From contig JAIXMN010000020.1 of assembly GCA_025716815.1 (NCBI GenBank), positions 744,001 through 808,000 of the forward strand: a DNA stretch of 64,000 nucleotides. The letters are read 5' to 3'. The notes beneath the pieces are model-generated. The model worked only from the letters and a program-made list of their open reading frames with translations. It was not told the DNA's origin and ran no database searches. A program made the position numbers and the translations under genes. Position 1 is the stretch's first letter. The number at the start of each line of letters is the position of its first letter. Origin of the DNA: Dichotomocladium elegans. Its lineage: Eukaryota > Mucoromycota > Mucoromycetes > Mucorales > Lichtheimiaceae. Shown here one piece after another: positions 23,569 through 36,200 of this stretch.

Positions 23569-25930
23569 CTACATTCTGAAAACGCCAAACTTGGTTTTTT
23601 CGATGGGCGCATTTAAGCTAGCACTCAGTGCCAGACCAAGAACGTCGCGAGTGTCCCGAGGATTGATCACGCCGTCGTCCCAGAGACGAGCGCTCGAGAA
23701 ATAGGGATGGCCCTCAGTCTCGTACTTTTTCCGGATGGGTTCCATAAACGCCTCTTGCTCTTCCTTAGACCACGTCTCACCACGTTTTTCCTTGGCTTCG
23801 CGCGTGATCTGTGCTAGCACATTGGCGCTTTGCTCGCCGCCCATAACCGAAATACGGGCATTCTACAAGAGAAGTAAACACTTAGCATCCTTTCGTCCCC
23901 TTACACCACGACTCATACATACGGGCCACATCCACATGAAACGGGGCGAGAACGCGCGACCACACATGCCGTAGTTGCCTGCACCATAACTTCCGCCCGT
24001 GATAACTGTAAACTTGGGCACCTTCGCACATGATACAGCCGTCACCAGTTTTGCCCCGTTCTTGGCAATTCCACCCGCCTCAGCAGCAGAGCCGACCATG
24101 AAGCCAGTGATATTTTGCAAGAACACAAGCGGGATACCGCGCTGTGAACACAGTTCTATGAAATGGGCACCTTTGAGAGAGGCCTCAGAAAATAGGATGC
24201 CGTTATTGGCTAGGATGCCGACAGGATAACCGTGAAGATGTGCAAAACCTGTGACTAGCGTTGAGCCATAGTGTTCCTTGAACTCAGCAAAGCGGCTTCC
24301 GTCAACAAGCCGGGCAATGATGTCCTTGCTGTCAAAAGGCTTGCGTAAATTGTCACCGACAATGCCGCCAATTTCATCTGGGGAGTAGAGAGGTTCCTCG
24401 ACCGGTCGGACGTCCAACTACCTCTCCAGAGTGAGTCCTCTCCTCCTTCCATCTGACTTTTAAATAGGCATGTACCTGATGGGTTTTTACACGGTTCAAC
24501 GTTCCCACGACACGGCGTGCGAGAACCAGCGCATGTTCGTCATCGAGTGCGTAGTGATCAGTGACACCGGACGTTCGGCCTAAAATTAAAGCCGTCAATA
24601 TAACGGTACTTGACCCCGTTTCGCTCTCTTTTTGCGTGTGCACAATTACTTACAATGCAAGTCTGCGCCACCTAGATCCTCTGCGCTGATCTCCTCGCCG
24701 ATTGCTGCCTTGACAAGCGGTGGACCTGCCAAGAAAATAGTGCCCTGCTTGCGGACAATGATGCTCTCGTCCGACATAGCAGGTACATAGGCACCGCCTG
24801 CGGTACATGACCCCATCACGGCAGAAATTTGAGGGATGCCCATCGAAGACATATTGGCCTGATTATAGAAGATTCGACCAAAATGTTCGCGGTCGGGAAA
24901 TACATCCGCCTGACGAGGAAGGTTTGCACCTCCCGAGTCCACTATAGTATCACCATTTAACCTCATCTCCGCTGATGGTGTCCCTCTGGAAAAACTCACC
25001 CAAATAAATGCAAGGCAGATTGTTCTCTTTTGCAATTTCCTGAGCACGAAGGTGCTTCTTTACTAAAAAAAAAAAAGAACCATTAGCCAATATATAGCTT
25101 GTTTCATTGCTGTTTTTACCGTCACTATGGTTGTTGTAGACATCTTTCTTTACCTGTAATAGGATAGTACGAGCCGCCTTTCACAGTAGGATCATTTGCA
25201 ACAATCATGCACTCGACACTTGGGAGGTGATTAATCGCAAGTCCATCCGACGTCTCTTTTTTTCCTCTCGAATACTTACCCATTTACACGGCCAATACCA
25301 GTAATTATACCGCCTGCTGGGACCTCATCATCATACAGTTGGTAACCTGCCAAGGGCGACAATTCCAGAAATGGGGAGCTAACAAAAAGAAGGCATCACC
25401 GTTAATTTACGTGAAAAACGTGCTGTCACACGATTGATCCTTGCTTTTGATCCAAAAGGCGATTGATTCTAGTAGACAAAGATATGTGAGCACACAATGA
25501 GTTCTTTTATCCCTTTCAGCTCTTACCTATCTCTCGGTAACATCTTATTTCGAGACAAGTGACGTTGTCTGGCGCGTTCACCACCGCCTATGCGGCAAGG
25601 ACAGGTCAGAAGGGGATTTTCAACCAAGAGATTACAACAGAAAGTTACCCAGTTTAATTTTTTTGACCGTCAACTCCAAGTCTTCCACTGCCCTTTGCAT
25701 CTTTTCTGCGTTTTCCTATCAATTACGCATTCATAAGCTCATGATGTACGAAGCCGAAGATGGTCGGAACCACAAGTTTGAGCGTGTCTTGCCTTGAAGC
25801 TGGCACTGGCCGTTTCAATCTGGTTAGGCAGAACCGACGACTGGTATTCATGGAGCGTGTGATAGGCGGCAATGCGGCTAGTCAGGCTCCGGATCGTGAG
25901 CAGACGCCGGGAAGCTATAGCTGAAATCAT
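23569..25930 (-). CDS. MCC2: Methylcrotonoyl-CoA carboxylase beta subunit
   Basis: Eleven exons join in frame: 25930-25793, 25715-25649, 25587-25527, 25468-25445, 25378-25280, 25218-25154, 25062-25000, 24941-24654, 24579-24476, 24417-23923 and 23862-23569. The biotin-dependent carboxyltransferase of leucine breakdown is recognised by '[20 protein letters not shown]', '[20 protein letters not shown]', '[19 protein letters not shown]', '[10 protein letters not shown]', '[12 protein letters not shown]'-type '[20 protein letters not shown]', '[20 protein letters not shown]' and the C-terminus '[10 protein letters not shown]'. The N-terminus is a mitochondrial presequence. Introns 25792-25716 and 25444-25379 begin with GC (gcaaga, gcaagg), and exon 4 is only 24 nt. 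The biotin-carrying alpha subunit is not in the window. Confidence 0.95.
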
Positions 25931-26454
25931 TTCTGTGTGCGCGCGCGAAAGAGGCAGAGAGAAAAAAAGATGGGAGCGAGAAAGGAAAATAAAAAAGAGG
26001 TCGTCGCGCTTCTCCAAATGAGATCCCGTGGAAATGTTCCCACGGTATGTCGTCCTGCTTTCACTCGGAGCAAGGTGGCGCTTGAAAGCGCCTCCAGCCA
26101 ATCAAAACCGCTATTCCGATCGGTTGTAAGTTGATATTACTTACTACATTAAATGCACTCCACAAACCAGTTAGTAGTGCCAATGTCCGAATTTTTCTTG
26201 GTTCATAAGCATCGCCCATATTCTAAAGATCATAAAAGGGCTGGGGAAGAGCTGTAGATCTCCCATTTGAATCGTCCTATCCGTCCTGGTATACTTTATT
26301 TTCAAAAATAAATGTCGTAAACAAGATAAAATAATGTCGTGCATAGAATTATATAAATTTGTCGTATCAGCAGGTAAAAAGATTTCGCATCCATGGATTA
26401 AAACCTGTTAGTCAACAGAAAACACTGCTCCTTCTCCAATCCCGTTAACTTACA
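25931..26454. other. Intergenic between MCC2 start and Fanzor 3' region
   Basis: Holds the MCC2 promoter on the right side of the gene and AT-rich sequence up to the hairpin-rich tail of the Fanzor locus. No ORF of note. Confidence 0.4.
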
Positions 26455-26627
26455 ACACACCGTCCTTCCAAAGGAAGGGGGACTTGCCCCGAAGGGCTGT
26501 GGTTATCCTGGGTGCGTCAGCGATAACTGACGCGGAAAATTCTTGGTCGGGCTTACGGTCGTCTCGACCCGCCAGAGCGTGCACCTCGTGGCCTTCCTGG
26601 CCTTGCCCGTCGTGGTCTCACGCTGCG
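26455..26627 (-). ncRNA. Candidate guide-RNA scaffold (omega/fRNA-like) 3' of Fanzor
   Basis: This GC-rich stretch directly follows the Fanzor stop codon. Read on the minus strand it contains three consecutive simple hairpins: GCGTCAG/CTGACGC with a 6-nt loop (26514-26533), GCCC-TTCG-GGGC (26486-26497), a UUCG tetraloop closed by C-G, and CCTTCC-TTT-GGAAGG (26464-26478). In known Fanzor/OMEGA loci the guide RNA overlaps or follows the 3' end of the nuclease ORF. Position and structure fit, but transcription, boundaries and function are inferred. The flank below about 26455 turns AT-rich at once. Confidence 0.4.
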
Positions 26628-28750
26628 CTACTGCTCTGATTCAGGTGAGTGTGGCCTTCCACCAGCTGCGGACGCTTGTGCAGCATTTCTTCTCTGAAAC
26701 CTTGCTGGGATGATACCATCTTCCCGAAGACCCCGGAGGATATGATGCATGTTGAGAGCCGCCGTCAGATCCCGGTTCCATAACCTTGGTTGACAAACAC
26801 CCTCTGCCATGCCTGCTGTACAGTTTTGATTTGTGCATCTATTAAAACGTCAAAATATTAAAATCTTTTTGGACATATAACACAACATCCCCGTCCTTCA
26901 TACCGTAGCAGGCCATGGCAGATCGTGAGCGGATTGTCGGGTCGTCAATAGGGGCGTGGATTAGGAACCATTTTAAAGGTAGCAAGGCTTTCATTGTCAC
27001 ATATAGGGCAGCACTTGCTTGTCTTGTACTCGTCGATCAAATAAATATTGCAATTGTTCTTCTTCAACAGCCGCCGGAAGCCGACACCACGGATAGGCTC
27101 GTGATATCTGGTATGCGGCGCAGACCAATTTCCCATCACGAAAACGGACCTACTGCCAAACTTCGCATTCAAAGAGTTGAGAAGCTTTTCATCTGCTTGC
27201 TGCTTCTTGTAAAATGCTGGCAGGCGAAGTTTTTAAAAAAGAAATTGCGGGTTCGGGTGGTTCGTAGTGGTTGTCGCGTAGAAAGACTTGAGAACTATAG
27301 AGACCCGGTTCTTGGCGGCGAGGTATCCGTCGTAGTTGTGCACGGAAAGCGTATGACTTTGAAATTGAGATAGACTCTGCTCAGCCAACGCGACCTCGGG
27401 TCGCTCTAACTTGAGTCGTTCTCGGAGTCTGCGGTACCGTTTGGTCTTCTGTGTATGATCTTGAATCTGCTTTGTATATCGGAAAGTCTGATGGTTGTCG
27501 GGTGAAGAGTTCTCATGTACGCAATACAACAGATTCCTTCTGCCAGGATCAATGGTGACCCATTGTCCTCTATAGTCTTCGTTCCGGACTATCTGTGGGG
27601 TGACATACTCGATATCTTCGCTCTGGGTGCCAAATCTCTGTCCGAAACCCGATTGAAGGCCATTTGTCTTCTTGAACACAGTAACACTGACGCCATCAGT
27701 GTGAATAGTCCCACGGAATTGGAGCAACTCGGATTCTTGGGGTTTGAAAGCTCTTGATTTCAGGTTTACAACACGTCTCCAGTACTCCATATTGCTTGTG
27801 TGGGATTCCATTTTGCAGCCCAGGATATGGTAGCAAAGGATTTTCGTATCAATCTCCATGTAGCATGGTGACCACGAGCGACGAAGTGGAAAACAGTTGA
27901 ATCCGCGTATTTCGTTCTGTTGACAAACACGTGCAAGCTGGAAGAAGGCGTTGAAATGCTTAACAGGATTGGCCTTGGCGTCGTAATAGATACTCTGGTG
28001 TTGGAATTGGTCGTTTCGGGGGTAAGCGTTTAAGACAGGCTGTAGGATATCGTATGCTTCCCGAAGAAATCCAGGTTCGGCATTAATGTCTTCCCTCAAA
28101 ACACCTCGACGGGCAATGGCTAGCTTGAATCCTGTGGCATGCCGGGTGACGGTTTCATAAAGGTCCTGGCGTACTTGATCGGGGCTTAGGCCCTGTGCGA
28201 TTAACTCCCGCTTGCGGTCGGCTTTTCTCTGACGAAGATTCAGGATGACATTGATGACACGCCGAAGGTGTTGCCCGAACCGCGTGTGGACATTATTCAC
28301 GTAAGCAGTGTAAATATTGGAGCCTTCGTAAGAAGAACATTGCTGGGAATAAGGGAACGCAGGTCTGTCGTTTCCGGATATCCGAAGGTACTCATCCTTG
28401 TGGCAATTAATTAGTTCTCGGATGCGGGCAGTTTCGCCTTGGGTACGGCGTTCGGCTTTATTAACCACGGAGAGCCAAACTTCTGAAAAGAACTTTTCCG
28501 TGATGTTTTCCTGGATATTAAAAGGTGGATCGCGCGCTGCCTCGTTGATGAAAATATATTTGGCGAACGCGTACGCCTGTGTTGTGGTGCTGTGGACAAG
28601 GTCGACCAACTGATACAGACGTTCACGGTACTGCTGTCGCCAGCCGATGCCCCGTATGGACGATTTCACCCCAATTATACGGTCAGTGCGGTCAATGTTG
28701 TGGCCAGTGAGCATGTCTTCGGGAATGACGGGGCGGTGGGGTTGGGCCAT
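26628..28750 (-). pseudogene. Fanzor (eukaryotic TnpB-like, RNA-guided endonuclease family), two in-frame stops
   Basis: Two exons, 28750-26904 and 26838-26628, split by a 65-nt intron that keeps frame. Full length would be about 685 codons, normal for Fanzor1. Seen: RuvC-I 'GQWVTIDPGRRNLLYCV' with Asp401, 'FVMGNWSAPHTRY', 'RGVGFRRLLKK', 'IYLIDEYKTSKCCPIC' (Glu574 and the first Cys pair) and, across the intron, 'LLRCTNQNC', the second zinc-ribbon Cys pair. Then comes 'RLWNRDLTAALNM', with the RuvC-III Asp at 26770-26768. The frame is broken by TAA at 27235-27233 (codon 506) and TGA at 26947-26945 (codon 602). Homology continues in the same frame past both. Known family members cut DNA guided by an RNA from the 3' flank. 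This copy is either recently inactivated or carries sequence errors. Confidence 0.88.
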
Positions 28751-29469
28751 TTGGTGCGTGAGGACCTAAGGTATATTATTTCTTAGTATCGCAGAGCCGA
28801 GTATGAGAGCGGCCGTATTACTTTTCAACCATAAATGTGGTGCTGTGTTATTTTCTGTAGGCTGTATGGGCTCTAGTTTTGTATGTGGATAATGGAAAGG
28901 GAGAGTTTGCTTGAGCATCACTATTTATAGTGTCAGCAATGATCCATCTCCACAGTCATTTTCTTTTTCCCACTGGGTTCTTTAATGAGGTTTTACATAC
29001 CGACGTGAGGGCAGTCTGAAATCAACAATGAAATCCCAAACAATTCCAACAAGTAATTCCAAGAGACCATCTCAAGAATAATCCGATACATATCCGGCAC
29101 TTGCGTAATGTAGGAAGATTGTACTTCTTTTCGTACTCTCTCAGTCTCTTACAACACAACAAAACACGACACTGCTGTCATCCTTATCCATACGTTCAGG
29201 AAGTGTAGGTACATAATGAATAATTTCTCTGAATATTACAATGAGAACGCAGTAGTCTCCTGAAAGCCATTACTTCATTATTCCATTTCATAACCAGCGT
29301 CGGAGGTACAATATCCTAGATGAATGGCTCATTGACAGAGACAAGCACACTCCGATAGTTCTTTGTTCTTTCCAAGAATAAACTTACTCTTCTCGATATA
29401 GGATTCTTTTGAGTACGGCTATTTTTAGCGAAAATTGCATTCTAGAACAATAAATAGATTGTAACTTTC
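28751..29469. other. Intergenic 5' of Fanzor
   Basis: AT-rich, with no ORF of note. It should hold the Fanzor promoter and the left boundary of any mobile unit. I looked for terminal inverted repeats matching the 26.1-26.5 kb side and saw none. Confidence 0.4.
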
Positions 29470-30108
29470 TAATGCTCTTCATTGAGAATACACGATCGGC
29501 CCTCTGCTTCTACTTTCTTAAAATGCTGTCAGGGTTCTTTTCTTACTGTAGTGCCCATCGCTGTGCTGAACGAACATGGATTCCTAGCTGTTTTACTGCA
29601 GCTGATGCACTCAAGATCTTCTCAAACATCCGTTTGAAAAATCTGACCTTGCCTTGATCAGTGTATGCTATGTAACTGCGCTTGATCCCAGCTTCTTTCA
29701 TCCGTATGTCTGGATCCTTTCGTTTGGGTATGTGCGTAGCAGTAAACTCAGAGTTATCTTTGCACGATATGCTACGCAGATATTCAGTGTAAAAACAAAC
29801 GGATTGAAGTGAATACATTTCCTCATCAATGACATAGTCCATAGATTCAGGTCAGCCGCACTCTTCAATGATATGTCCTTGGCCATCGTTGTAAAATAAC
29901 AGATTGCTTATTTCAGAATGTAAAAGTTTATAAAGAGAAAGAGTCATAAGGATAGATGGATTTGTGACATCTTTCCGTGTATGTATGCGACATTTGCTTT
30001 TGTCATCACGCGTAAAGATTTCTGGGCAAAAATGCTATTTGTACTTTTGCGATCCTGCGACTTCAGAACTGGCAGGGTGCCGACTTTGATTTTGAAAAAT
30101 AGTGTATA
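29470..30108 (-). pseudogene. Truncated Tc1/mariner-like copy 2
   Basis: Minus-strand copy of the same family as 19152-20577. Its outer end at about 30108 carries 'TACACTATTTTTCAAAATC' next to TA. The shared 5' leader and N-terminal region ('EEMYSLQSVCFYTEYLRSIS', 'GIHVRSAQRWALQ') are present. The DDE catalytic part is missing, since homology stops near 29470. Stops and frameshifts are present. It ends about 100 bp before the VPS15 start codon, so the VPS15 promoter lies in or next to transposon sequence. Confidence 0.8.
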
Positions 30109-30213
30109 AATCACGCAGCCGCTTTACAGTACCAACTCCGGCCCTTAAAAAATGCGGCATAGAAGTCGCTTCTGCCTGCCTAAGCCTACCTGCACCGCAT
30201 CTTACTTTTTATC

Positions 30214-33200
30214 ATGGGCAACAAAATTTCTAATGTTACCACCATCGCAGGCATTGACAACTATGTGAGCGAGCTAGATGACATTTATTATGAGCGCAGG
30301 TAATGTTCAGAATATAAGAACGAGCCCTTAGTCCCGACATTAACATGATATACACAGCATCGGCAACGCACGCTTCATGAAGACGATCCGGGGCCGACAT
30401 AAAGATACATTAGTTGTTGTCAAAATCTTTGTGAAGCCTGATCCCCAGCTTTCACTTCGATCGTATGTGAAAAAGTTGCAAGGTGAGATACTTATCACCC
30501 TTGGACTATTATGCAGGATGCCAAACCTACTTTTCTATCATGATTTCTTACATGGAATATAGATGAACATGACGCTCTGATGAATGTCTCGAACACGTTT
30601 CCATTTCAGCGCATTCTGGAGACAGACAAGGCTGCTTACTTGGTACGGCAGTACTTCTATAGTAGTCTTTACGATCGCGTAAGGTGAGTTAGTTCGTTTT
30701 TCCATAACGCAGAAAATGCTCATGCATCAACTATTAGTACCCGCCCCTTTTTAACTCTTATCGAGAAAAAATGGATTGCCTATCAAGTTCTGCGAGCTGT
30801 CGCAAGTACCCATGCCAAAAAAGTAAGTGGTTCCCTGGTTCTTTCTTCTTGGATGTGCACTATGATATCGACGATATCACTGAAATCCGACATAATGATG
30901 ATGGGGATAGATATACCATGGAGATATTAAGACAGAAAACGTCCTGGTCACTTCATGGAACTGGGTTTACTTGGTGGATTTCGCATCGTATAAGCCAACG
31001 TGGCTTCCTGAAGTATGGACATAGGGAACAAGTAATGACAAAGACGCTGATACAATGAATAGGATAATCCGGCTGATTTCTCGTTCTTCTTCGACATGTC
31101 ATCCCGACGCAGCTGTTATATTGCTCCTGAACGATTCTATAAGGCTGGAACCGCGATTGACCAGCGCATGGTAAGATCTTTGCTGCAATGAAATTCGTGT
31201 TCTTACTCAAGTTGGATGATGCCGCTGATGCGTTATGTTCTTTAGAAAAATCTTGACTGGGATGAACAAGAGAGCGAACTCACGCCTGAGATGGATATAT
31301 TCTCAGTAGGGCAAGTCGTCTGGAAATTGCCCCGGCTTGAATTTCTCAAAATGCTTGCTTAACGATGTTCTCATACAATAGATGTGTCATTGCTGAGTTG
31401 TTCTTGGAAGGTACCTCTATGTTCTCTCTTTCGCAACTTTTCAAATATCGCAGCGGAGACTACAATCCAGACGTCAATCTTGACAAGATTGATGACGAGC
31501 ACATTAGGGTGGGTATGACTCCAAAAGCATGCATGATATATATATATCTTATCAATGAGTGATCCTTTTAGAACATGGTCAAGCACATGATCCAGCTTGA
31601 ACCTGAAGCTCGCTTTACTGCGGAACAGTATCTAGCAGAATGGTAAAGCAAATTATACGGAGAAGACGGGTTACCGTACTGGTTCTGACAGTAGATATTC
31701 ATACAAGGCGTGGAAAAGCATTTCCGCAGTACTTCTATACATTTCTTCATCAATACATCAGCTCGGTCACTGACACGCATGATCGCGTGACTGAGCAGCA
31801 GCCTCAATGTGCAGCCACCGGTCTCTTGGCCAAGATGACAGATATTAAACCAGTTGATCGAAAATTAGTGGATGCAGACGAGAAGATCGAACGGATATAC
31901 AATGACTTCGATAAAATTGCGTGTTTTGTCAATCTTCAGGGAGATATCCCAATAAACACTACTTCCACGCGACGATCTAAACCCGGCGAGCGACGAAGAA
32001 CCTTGACAGATCTGTCGAACACAACGGCATCCGCTGTTAGTATAGCTTGATGGGCAAATACAAGGCCTAATGATATCCCATAAAAATAGATCATATTACC
32101 TCCCACGCTCAATATACCCAACTATGATCCCGACAACACCTCACCGGCAACGAAAACAGGAGGTGATCTTTCTTAGCAGCTGACAAACGCCGAAGATTTC
32201 ATATCGCTAATACGCTGACATTGGTAGAGCATGGATCGCTTATTTTCCTCTCTTTTGTGTGCTCTCTTTTGCGAAATGTCTCTTATCCCAGTTCGAAGCT
32301 GAAAGCGCTCGATATTCTCCTTGCATTAGGCGAGCGTTTGCCGGATGACATCAAGCTAGACCGCCTGGTTCCTTATTTGATGGATTTACTTACAGACCAG
32401 GCTGCATTGGTTCGAGCAAATGCCATCAAAACACTCACACAGGTGGTAAGTCATAATCGAGCAGAAGACGAGACTCAGGCTTATATCTAAATCAAAAGAA
32501 ACGCATTAGCTATGCATGGTCGAGTCCATCTCACCCATCAACGCGCGAATATTCCCAGAATACATTTTACCAAGCTTGCGAGAATTCCCAAAAGACCCTG
32601 ACGTCCTTGTGCGGACAAGCTACGCAAGTTGCATCGCAGTTCTGGCAGAAACTGCATTACGTTTCTTGGAGATGACTCAGCTTCTCAAGACCGACAATAC
32701 TTTTCCAATGTCTGATTTGGATACGGATGAGCTCGATTTTGAGGTATGGAACTATAAGGCTTACGAGGATGAGCCATGCTGAAGACAAACATAGTCCGCC
32801 TATGATTCATCACTTCATGACCTGAAATCCGTTATCCAAGAACAAGTAACTATCCTCTTGATCGATCCTGAAACACCCGTCAAGCGAGCACTCTTGACAA
32901 ACATTACGTGTTTGTGTGTCTTTTTTGGAAGACAAAAGGCAAACGATATCTTATTGAGTCATATGATCACGTATCTGAACGACAAAGATTGGATGCTGAG
33001 AAGGTAATTTACATATAAACAGGCCTCTTCTCATCTAATTGACACAACGCATAATTAGCTCCTTTTTTGAGAGTATCAAAGGCGTGGGTACCTGCGTTGG
33101 TGCGAGAAGTCTAGAAGAATACATTCTTCCTCTGATGGTTCAAGCTCTAACTGGTATATTATTTTCTCGTATCAGCCAAAGTGAACATCAACTTACTGCT

Positions 33201-36200
33201 TTTTATATATAAAAAGATGGCGAGGAATTTGTCGTGGAGAAAGTTCTCAATTCATTCACCAGTTTAGCTGAGCTTGATCTGTTTTCAAAGATGAAGCTGT
33301 GGGAGTTGATAGGAATGGTTGCTCCCTTATTATGTCACCCGAGCGTATGGATTCGTCACGGTAAGATACGGCTGGAAATCGTCTGCATGTTTAAGGATGC
33401 TGCCTTGCACTGATTTATTAAGAATGAGTGTAGGCGTCGTAGGTTTCATCGCATCCGCATCGAAACATTTACCTCAGACAGATATATGGTGCATCATTTA
33501 TCCCTTACTTAAGCCCTTCCTGAAGACCGACATTGCCTCCATCACTGAACAAGAACTAATTGGGAATTTAAAATCACCAGTGAGTGCTATAAAGGCTACC
33601 TGTTAGAAAATCGTCTCTAATCCGAGCGTAGCTTCCTCGCCAAATATACGATCAAGCTATTATATGGGCAACAAAAGCATCTACGCGGTCAGGGTTCTGG
33701 AAACAGCAACGTGAAAAAAGGCTAAGCTCTGCAAGCAGGCGGCAGGTCAAGTCAGGGCCTGCAATGCTTCTCCGTCAAGGTAAAGAAAAATATCTATCTG
33801 AAAAGATTTCATACGGTTAAAAATACCAATTTTTTTATGGGAATATCCATATAGGATCATTGCTGAGTAGTGTGTTCAGTGGAGGAGAAGAGATCGTTAA
33901 ATCAAGCGAGTAAGTACAAGAGCGATTAAGATGGGCTGGACTGACTCCGGATGCGCAGAGACGAAAGCTATCTGGAACGTCTCCGCGGTATAGGAATGTC
34001 TGCAGAAGACGAGAGCATATTGATATACATGCGCGAATATCTCTTCAAAGTTTCACATTCCAAATTGAGGTTAGTTGCTTTTTGCTATTCTGCTTCGTGC
34101 TCCCAAGACTCATATGCATATTTTGACATCAGCCGTCCAAAGGGCTTTGATGACCAGAGTGCAATGGTAGGTGGTGCTGAAGATGAACATTTCCTGTATT
34201 TAGTCGTTTTTCCAGAAAGGAGATGTTTTCCTCAAGAGCATTGGAGTCACGCCTTTGACGGTGTTCTTACCTGATCTCTCGCAGAATCCTTCTAAATGGG
34301 ATAACTCAAACCTGGTTGTCAATTATGTATGTTTTCTTTGCCGAAAATGATAACAAGTAGCCGTTCTTACTTTTGTTTATCCTTCATTAATAGACTCGTG
34401 ACGTAGAAAGGTGAGCAAAAATGCGGATGGAACAGTCGCATAAAGATCTAATATAAACTTTCCCTTGTGAAAGACCAGTAGCAATGCAAACAGAGCCAAA
34501 ACAAGATGTCTGTAAAATCAATCGTGTTGCTAGTGAGCCACATGTGCAAGCTATCCTCCCAGGTCTCGCTGACAAACAATCACGTCCTGGCGGCGCTGAT
34601 GCTTCATCTATCGCCTCGAGCACTGTAGCCGATCCAAGAACAATTCAACAGTCACCAACACAAAGCCCAACCGATATCAACTTTGATTCACATGCACCGC
34701 TGTCGAGATCCAAGGGTGAGAGTTTAAATTAGCACACAGATCCGTGAAGTCACTCACGACTGGTCCCTTTTCAGACCAGCATTGGTCCGGCCGATCTGAT
34801 GTGATCTACGCAGATACGTCCACCAAACCAAATGAAGGCCCCAAGTCACCTGTGGTCGCCCCACTGCCTCAAACCACTAGTAGGTGTGAAATGATTGCCG
34901 TGATGGAAAAAATATTGAACCTCTTTATTCCGATAATAGTTGGAAATGGACATCTGCATGATCTGCTTGTGAAGACAGCACTTGAGGCGTTTCCGCCGCG
35001 CATGCCTGGTAAGAAAGAAGGGAGCTCTTGGTAGTATGTGATCGAACATGGATCTGACTGGCGCGTGGGAGGCAGAGTTCACCGGCGACCCTTCCGTTAT
35101 GAAACGGATTAAGCGCTTGCCCCAAGGTACATCGCCGTTTCGAACGGTAAACAATTGGAAGCCTGAGGGTAAGATTAGCTGTTCGGATAAACATATCATT
35201 TCAAAAAAAGATTGACATTATGGGAAACCAGGCAGTTTAGTGGGCCACTTTGCTGAGCACACTGCTGGGATCAACCAACTTGCCATATCATGGGACAATC
35301 TTTTATTTGCATCATGTTCTGACGACGGTTCCGTAAAAATCTGGGACTGCACCCGTCTGGAGCGTAATGTCACAAATAGGTCTCGTGCGACATACAATCA
35401 GCAAGGTGAGATTAGGAAGGCGGGTTCGGCGTAGGGGATCGTCTGCTTTGACCTATTTGTGTGCGAGCGAGGGAGAATATTCTTCTTAGACTTACAGACT
35501 AACTCGTGACAAAGGGGGTCGCATCAAATGTATAACTTTTATTCATCAAACATACAGCATTGCAGCTGGGTCAGACAACGGCAGTATCCACGTGTTTCGG
35601 TGAGTGCGGTTATTGGTTGATGCCTGCCATATTAAATTACTGATCCGTCCGTCCTTTTAGTATTGATATCCGTAGCGCGGGAAACGCGCTGAAGTTTGGC
35701 AAATGTATACCCGTCCGCAAACAGCAACTTGTAAACGAATACGCTGTTACCATACAGCATTTCATAAGCAGTACGCATGCTTGGTAAACCAAAGGGCCTT
35801 TAAGGGTGTTTAACCAGATATGTATTAGATGCCTCGAATACAATGGCAGGCTCAAAGTCGATCCTACTTGTTGCAACAAACAAGGGTAATATTTACGCCA
35901 TGGACCTCTTGACGATGGAAATCCTCTGGAAACTGACAAACCCTTTATACTATGGTACGGGTGTTGCAGGTTTTTGAGAAGGTTACTAAGTTATTGACTG
36001 TTCGGGTGTTAATATGACTAGGGGTTATCACAAGCATCGTCACAGACAGACTTCATACATGGATGCTAGTTGGAACGACCCGTGGAATATTAACACTCTA
36101 CGATCTCCGTTTTCAGATTCCATTGCGATCCTGGCTTCACCATAGCAAGAGCCGGATTAATGCGATGCTGCTGAACCATGACCCAAAGGCCGAAGGCAAG

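Noticed and set aside
26102..29469. Terminal inverted repeats bounding the Fanzor as a classical transposon
   Set aside because: I compared both flanks and found no convincing matching ends or target-site duplication.
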